From Maratus speciosus (taxonomy: Eukaryota > Arthropoda > Arachnida > Araneae > Salticidae): DNA of 64,000 nt. Each line of letters begins with the position of its first letter. Position 1 is the stretch's first letter. The DNA is taken from positions 159,646,761-159,710,760 of the forward strand of contig OZ010799.1 in the NCBI GenBank assembly GCA_963932465.1. The letters run 5' to 3'. A program made the translations under genes and the position numbers. Shown in pieces: positions 57,966 through 64,000 of this stretch. Below the pieces are notes generated by a model. It searched no databases, was not told the origin of the DNA, and was given only the letters and a program-made list of their open reading frames with translations.

Positions 57966-58700
57966 CGCTATTTACGTAGTACCATTATCTGTAGAGATCT
58001 TAATGGCCCTAATTTTAGAAAAAGAGTAGTTGACCTCTCAACAAATTTTTACAATAACCTATATCACCTCCCTAACGAAATACAAGTTGAGCTGCCCGCC
58101 TACTACTCCTTCTAGCCTGATCACAGAAAAAGACCAAAATTTTCCACCATTATAGATGTCGACGGACCCTGAATTCCCCACATTTGTCTATCTTTAATTC
58201 TGTTAAATTTTATTAACACTTTCTTTACTTTAAATATATATATAAATAAACATATATACTGTTATATATAACAATTAAGCTCAATACTGTTACTCTGTAA
58301 CAAAACAAAAAAAAATGTTGATTCTGAAAAGCGCATTTTTGTTTATACTTCGACATAAGATATGTCACTCCCTTGGCCGAACTGCCTTTACCATCTTTTT
58401 CCGAAGGCTTTATTTTTTTTAACTATGTTTATATCTTTTAAACTTTTAAACTTATTTATTTTAATATCTTTATTTACGTTTTCATTTTTTTCTATTAATT
58501 CTAAATTAGTAATGTTTTTTTACAATTATATATCTTTTAATACCACCTTTTGGTTCTGCCTTTTTTCCTCGTGGAGGAAGGTTGAATTTGTGGTTGTCCC
58601 AAGGAAATAACGTCATTTTTGTGATCATTTGAGGTCATGCCGGCAAAAGCCGTAGCGAATACCTCATAGCTTAAATAAATAACCAAATAACCACCTTTTT
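57966..58700 (+). mobile_element. Jockey-type LINE 3' end (RT C-terminus plus 3' UTR)
   Basis: A frame from about 57966 reads RYLRSTIICRDLNGPNFRKR, then VVDLSTNFYNNLYHLPNEIQ and a stop at about 58113. This matches the end of Jockey-clade ORF2, of the form 'YVRN..I.RDL......I..LS..FY..L...PN'. The rest is 3' UTR ending GCTTAAATAAATAACCAAAT, the type of short-repeat tail LINEs use. It is 5' truncated. Whether it belongs to the same family as the ORF1 at 13338 cannot be told. Confidence 0.7.
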
Positions 58701-58864
58701 CACAAAGTAATTTAAAATTTTTAACTTTTATGTATAATAAAATCTTATTACGTAATATTTATACTACAGCTAGACTTTTTTCTCACAACGTCTCATTTTA
58801 TTACAAGACAACCATCTATAGATTGGGCGTAAAGTTGACGTCAGTTCGGAAGCCCCTCAAAGTG

Positions 58865-59105
58865 ACAACGCAGTTAAATGGCAGCGTTTATGTTACCATT
58901 AGTGTTCCCGATTTTCTGGATTATTTTATTCACATATTCTGTATTCACACAAAAAATTTAAAATAGAAATTTTTGCTTTATTTATTAACAGACGTTTCGT
59001 TACTAAATAAAACGAAATTTACTATTTATATTTTATGTTATGAATATCAGTTCTTTGAATTACGCAATGTCTGGAACGCATCCTACCAGGGCCATTAGAG
59101 GGTTA
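58865..59105. mobile_element. Diverged TTAA-family MITE
   Basis: It is colinear with 38270-38510: TTCCCGATTTTCTGGATT, CACATATTCTGTATTCACAC, TGGAACGCATCCTACCA and AGAGGGTTAG. The left TTAA/CCC end is eroded. Confidence 0.6.
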
Positions 59106-59134
59106 GTGATAGCCATTGCGTGACTGTTTTAGAG

Positions 59135-59330
59135 CAGTGGTTCCCAAACTTTTATTGACCACACCCCACCGAAACAACTGTAAAATTGCGATTGTCCCTC
59201 CTCTCCTACCCACACACACATTCTGAAACATATATCCCTTGTTATAAAAAAGTGAACTTTATTCATCTGAGAGAAGACTGGCAGAACTTATCAACAACTA
59301 TTCATTTCAAATTTTTACTTCAATAGAAGA
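59135..59330 (+). mobile_element. Solo hAT left end
   Basis: CAGTGGTTCCCAAACTTTTA is a standard hAT/Charlie terminus. Homology cannot be followed to a right end because the tRNA-like satellite starts at about 59341. Confidence 0.6.
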
Positions 59331-59459
59331 AAGTATTGTCTATTAATATTTGGAAATTTTTTTCCACAGAGAAACATTCGCCTTGCACAAAATATTTCAA
59401 ATGGAAATCAAATTTCAAATTGTTACTTAAAAGACGCAAAGGCCAACCTAGTGAAAAGA

Positions 59460-59530
59460 TTCCATGCCGGGACTCGAACCCGGGCCATCAGTATAGAGCA
59501 TTGACGTTCTACCGACTAAACCACATGGAA
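59460..59530 (-). tRNA. tRNA-like sequence, first unit (best-preserved fold)
   Basis: The minus strand folds as a 71-nt tRNA. The acceptor TTCCATG/CATGGAA has 7 of 7 pairs. The D arm GTTT-AGTCGGTA-GAAC has 4 pairs including one G-T. The anticodon stem TCAAT/ACTGA has one A-C mismatch. The variable loop has 4 nt, and the T arm CCGGG-TTCGAGT-CCCGG is perfect. The B box GGTTCGAGTCC is perfect and the A box TGGTTTAGTCGG is near-consensus. T4 follows the 3' end (polymerase III stop). The anticodon position reads TCT (Arg), but position 33 is C instead of the near-universal T, so aminoacylation and decoding are doubtful. It is either a decayed tRNA gene or a tRNA-derived repeat. Confidence 0.5.
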
Positions 59531-59784
59531 CGATACCCAGCCTGGAACATTTCACTATTACAGGTTGGCAAGGCTACAAACGCAGCACCAGATGGAATAT
59601 TTTCCGTGAGCCACCGACATGAGGCAAACACAGACACTTAATTAAATCCAACATCGATTGAACCTATATTAATATTTGGACATTTTTCCAGACAGAAACA
59701 TTCGCCTTGCATACAATATTTCAAATGAAAATCAAATTTCAAATTATTACTTAAAAGGCGCAAAGGCCAACCTAGTGAAAAATA

Positions 59785-62700
59785 TTCTATGCCGGGACTC
59801 GAACCCGGTCTATCAGTATAGGGTATTGACGTTCTACCGACAAAACCACAAGGAACGATACCCAGCCTGGAACTTTTCACTATTACAGGTTGGCAAGGCA
59901 AGAAACGCAACACAAGATGGAATATTTTCCATGAGCCACCGACATGGGGCAAACGCAGACACTTAATTAAATCCAGCATCGATTGAATCTATATTAATAT
60001 TTGGACATTTTTCCAGAGAGAAACGTTCGCCTTGCATACAATATTTTAAATGAAAATCAAATTTCAAATTATTATACTTAAAAGGCGCAAAGGCCAACCT
60101 AGTGAAAAAGATTCCATGCCGGGACTCGAACCCGGTCTATCAGTATAGGGTATTGACGTTCTACCGACAAAACCACAAGGAACGACACCCAGCCTGGAAC
60201 ATTTCACTATTACAGGTTGGCAAGGCAAGAAACGCAACACAAGATGGAATATTTTCCATGAGCCACGGACATGGGGCAAACGCAGACACTTAATTAAATC
60301 CAGCATCGATTGAATCTATATTAATATTTGGACATTTTTCCAGAGAGAAACATTCGCCTTGCATACAATATTTTAAATGAAAATCAAATTTCAAATTAAT
60401 ATACTTAAAAGGCGCAAAGGCCAACCTAGTGAAAAAGATTCCATGCCGGGATTCGAACCCGGTCTATCAGTATAGGGTATTGACGTTCTACCGACAAAAC
60501 CACAAGGAACGATACTCAGCCTGGAACTTTTCACTATTACAGGTTGGCAAGGCAAGAAACGCAACACAAGATGGAATATTTTCCATGAGCCACCGACATG
60601 GGGCAAACGCAGACACTTAATTAAATCCAGCATCGATTGAATCTATATTAATATTTGGACATTTTTCCAGAGAGAAACATTCGCCTTGCATACAATATTT
60701 TAAATGAAAATCAAATTTCAAATTAATATACTTAAAAGGCGCAAAGGCCAACCTAGTGAAAAAGATTCCATGCCGGGACTCGAACCCGGTCTATCAGTAT
60801 AGGGTATTGACGTTCTACCGACAAAACCACAAGGAACGATACCCAGCCTGGAACTTTTCACTATTACAGGTTGGCAAGGCTACAAACGCAGCACCAGATG
60901 GAATATTTTCCGTGAGCCACCGACATGAGGCAAACACAGACACTTAATTAAATCCAACATCGATTGAACCTGTATTAATATTTGGACATTTTTCCAGACA
61001 GAAACATTCGCTTTGCATACAATATTTCAAATGAAAATCAAATTTCAAATTATTACTTAAAAGGCGCAAAGGCCAACCTAGTGAAAAATATTCCATGCCG
61101 GGACTCGAACCCGGTCTATCAGTATAGGGTATTGACGTTCTACCGACAAAACCACAAGGAACGATACCCAGCCTGGAACTTTTCACTATTACAGGTTGGC
61201 AAGGCAAGAAACGCAACACAAGATGGAATATTTTCCATGAGCCACCGACATGGGGCAAACGCAGACACTTAATTAAATCCAGCATCGATTGAATCTATAT
61301 TAATATTTGGACATTTTTCCAGAGAGAAACATTCGCCTTGCATACAATATTTTAAATGAAAATCAAATTTCAAATTAATATACTTAAAAGGCGAAAAGGC
61401 CAACCTAATGAAAAAGATTCCATGCCGGGACTCGAACCCGGTATATCAGTATAGGGTATTGACGTTCTACCGACAAAACCACAAGGAACGATACCCAGCC
61501 TGGAACTTTTCACTATTACAGGTTGGCAAAGCAAGAAACGCAACACAAGATGGAATATTTTCCATGAACCACGGACATGGGTCAAACGCAGACACTTAAT
61601 TTAATCCAGCATCGATTGAATCTATATTAATATTTGGACATTTTTCCAGAGAGAAACATTCGCCTTGCATACAATATTTTAAATGAAAATCAAATTTCAA
61701 ATTAATATACTTAAAAGGCGCAAAGGCCAACCTAGTGAAAAAGATTCCATGCCGGGACTCGAACCCGGTCTATCAGTATAGGGTATTGATGTTCTACCGA
61801 CAAAACCACAAGGAACGATACCCAGCCTGGAACTTTTCACTATTACAGGTTGGCAAGGCAAGAAACGCAACACAAGATGGAATATTTTCCATGAGCCACG
61901 GACATGGGGCAAACGCAGACACTTAATTAAATCCAGCATCGATTGAATCTATATTAATATTTGGACATTTTTCCAGAGAGAAACATTCGCCTTGCATACA
62001 ATATTTTAAATGAAAATCAAATTTCAAATTAATATACTTAAAAGGCGCAAAGGCCAACCTAGTGAAAAAGATTCCATGCCGGGTTTCGAACCCGGTCTAT
62101 CAGTATAGGGTATTGACGTTCTACCGACAAAACCACAAGGAACGATACTCAGCCTGGAACTTTTCACTATTACAGGTTGGCAAGGCAAGAAACGCAACAC
62201 AAGATGGAATATTTTCCATGAGCCACCGACATGGGGCAAACGCAGACACTTAATTAAATCCAGCATCGATTGAATCTATATTAATATTTGGACATTTTTC
62301 CAGAGAGAAACATTCGCCTTGCATACAATATTTTAAATGAAAATCAAATTTCAAATTAATATACTTAAAAGGCGAAAAGGCCAACCTAGTGAAAAAGATT
62401 CCATGCCGGGACTCGAACCCGGTCTATCAGTATAGGGTATTGACGTTCTACCGACAAAACCACAAGGAACGATACCCAGCCTGGAACTTTTCACTATTAC
62501 AGGTTGGAAAGGCTACAAACGCAGCACCAGATGGAATATTTTCCGTGAGCCACCGACATGAGGCAAACACAGACACTTAATTAAATCCAACATCGATTGA
62601 ACCTGTATTAATATTTGGACATTTTTCCAGACAGAAACATTCGCTTTGCATACAATATTTCAAATGAAAATCAAATTTCAAATTATTACTTAAAAGGCGC

Positions 62701-63773
62701 AAAGGCCAACCTAGTGAAAAATATTCCATGCTGGGACTCGAACCCGGTCTATCAGTATAGGGTATTGACGTTCTACCGACAAAACCACAAGGAACGATAC
62801 CCAGCCTGGAACTTTTCACTATTACAGGTTGGCAAGGCAAGAAACGCAACACAAGATGGAATATTTTCCATGAGCCACCGACATGGGGCAAACGCAGACA
62901 CTTAATTAAATCCAGCATCGATTGAATCTATATTAATATTTGGACATTTTTCCAGAGAGAAACATTCGCCTTGCATACAATATTTTAAATGAAAATCAAA
63001 TTTCAAATTAATATACTTAAAAGGCGCAAAGGCCAACCTAGTGAAAAAGATTCCATGCCGGGACTCGAACCCGGTCTATCAGTATAGAGTATTGATGTTC
63101 TACCGACAAAACCACAAGGAACGATACCCAGCCTGGAACTTTTCACTATTACAGGTTGGCAAGGCAAGAAACGCAACACAAGATGGAATATTTTCCATGA
63201 GCCACCGACATAGGGCAAACGCAGACACTTAATTAAATCCAGCATCGATTGAATCTATATTAATATTTGGAAATTTTTCCAGAGAGAAACATTCGCCTTG
63301 CATACAATATTTTAAATGAAAATCAAATTTCAAATTAATATACTTAAAAGGCGCAAAGGCCAACCTAGTGAAAAAGATTCCATGCCGGGATTCGAACCCG
63401 GTCTATCAGTATAGGGTATTGACGTTCTACCGACAAAACCACAAGGAACGATACCCAGCCTGGAACTTTTCACTATTACAGGTTGGCAAGGCAACAAACG
63501 CAGCACAAGATGGAATATTTTCCGTGAGCCACCGACATGGGGCAAACACAGACACTTAATTAAATCCAACATCGATTGAACCTATATTAATATTTGGAAA
63601 TTTTTCCAGAGAGAAACATTCGCCTTGCATACAATATTTCAAATGAAAATCAAATTTCAAATTATTACTTAAAATGCGCAAAAGCCAACCTAGTGAAAAA
63701 TATTCCATGCCGGGACTCGAACCCGGTCTATCAGTATAGGGTATTGACGTTCTACCGACAAAACCACAAGGAA
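59785..63773 (-). tRNA. tRNA-like sequences in units 2-14
   Basis: Thirteen further 71-nt copies start (lowest coordinate) at 59785, 60112, 60439, 60766, 61091, 61418, 61745, 62072, 62399, 62724, 63051, 63378 and 63703. Compared with unit 1 they have TTCCTTG at the acceptor 5' side (one T-T mismatch), GTTTTGTCGG in the A box, and CCT in the anticodon position. Position 33 is still C. The T arm is kept in nearly all; 62072 has TTTCGAA in its loop complement, and 62724 has one stem change. Each is followed by T5. They look like tRNA pseudogenes amplified with the satellite. Confidence 0.5.
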
Positions 63774-64000
63774 CGATACCCAGCCTGGAACTTTTCACTA
63801 TTACAGGTTGGCAAGGCAAGAAACGCAACAAAAGATGGAGTATTTTCCATGAGCCACCGACATGGGGCAAACGCAGACACTTAATTAAATCCAGCATCGA
63901 TTGAATCTATATTAATATTTGGACATTTTTCCAGAGAGAAACATTCGCCTTGCATACAATATTTTAAATGAAAATCAAATTTCAAATTAATATACTTAAA

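Larger units (their letters stand above)
59341..64000 (-). repeat. ~327-bp satellite, 14 units, each with a tRNA-like sequence
   Basis: The GCCGGGACTCGAACCCGG core (T-arm complement) is centred on CCGGG at 59467, 59792, 60119, 60446, 60773, 61098, 61425, 61752, 62079, 62406, 62731, 63058, 63385 and 63710. Steps are 327 bp, except 325 bp at four places. The array runs off the window edge. Units are highly alike. The four 325-bp steps mark a unit variant (GTGAAAAATATTC). Comparing variants shows a 5-unit, 1633-bp higher-order repeat (units 4-6 correspond to 9-11). Open frames of 63, 80, 96 and 113 codons on both strands recur in each unit and are by-products of a stop-poor repeat. Confidence 0.95.

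Noticed and set aside
59341..64000. Recurring open frames of 63-113 codons on both strands, looking like a repetitive protein family
   Set aside because: They follow the DNA repeat exactly, overlap the tRNA fold, occur on both strands at once and show no codon-level constraint.
59341..64000. CRISPR-like array
   Set aside because: The unit is 327 bp of continuous repeat with no unique spacers, and the genome is eukaryotic.

Overview
The window is AT-rich animal nuclear DNA. I found no intact protein-coding host gene, rRNA or CRISPR. It is a stack of transposon remains, many nested, plus four tandem-repeat (satellite) families. Metazoan origin is indicated by Jockey-type LINE pieces (a gag-like ORF1 with zinc knuckles and a reverse-transcriptase C-terminus), a Penelope-like retroelement with a YIDD polymerase core and a GIY-YIG nuclease piece, pogo/Tigger, Tc1/mariner and hAT remnants, a Helitron, and very many TTAA-flanked miniature elements. 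An arthropod is most likely, possibly an arachnid; that is inference from the mix of elements, not proof.

Layout. 1-2.6 kb: AT-rich, nothing recognised. 2.66-6.73 kb: a 4-kb element with 1.1-kb imperfect inverted arms, each made of diverged ~570-bp units. 7.0-7.3 kb: detached LINE 5' end. 7.4-7.9 kb: small element with 9-bp target duplications. 8-12.2 kb: T-rich non-coding DNA holding about 25 copies of an AGTTCAT-like motif. 13.1-14.9 kb (perhaps to 15.7): Jockey-like LINE with ORF1 broken by three frameshifts. 15.7-18.5 kb: a cluster of TTAA-flanked miniature elements. 18.82-24.57 kb: a 5.75-kb hAT-like element with a perfect 8-bp target duplication, whose body is satellites arranged as an inverted repeat. 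25.6-27.9 kb: a second copy of the 9-bp-TSD element, split by a 1.7-kb element that itself carries a tRNA-derived SINE. 28.9-33.05 kb: hAT and Penelope-like remnants. 34.0-35.34 kb: non-autonomous Helitron with a nested foldback. 35.5-37.93 kb: second locus of the ~148-bp satellite seen inside the hAT-like element. 38-43 kb: more TTAA elements, a perfect 125-bp palindrome and a mariner-type transposase tail. 42.87-43.96 kb: internally deleted Tigger/pogo. 45.07-47.32 and 51.15-52.18 kb: two long-TIR Tc1-like elements, the first carrying a nested TTAA element. 47.55-48.38 kb: pogo-like miniature element. 52.2-53.96 kb: another ~148-bp tandem array. 54.74-56.35 kb: pogo-like element with a PHD-like transposase C-terminus. 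56.85-57.51 kb: hAT element. 58-58.7 kb: Jockey-type LINE 3' end. 59.34 kb to the window end: a ~327-bp satellite in which every unit holds a tRNA-shaped sequence followed by a T-run.

The most unusual items are the tRNA-bearing satellite with its 5-unit higher-order repeat, and the hAT-like element that has trapped inverted satellite arms around two further tandem arrays. Together they suggest that mobile elements here both carry and spread tandem repeats. All coding remnants are broken; nothing in this window appears able to mobilise on its own.
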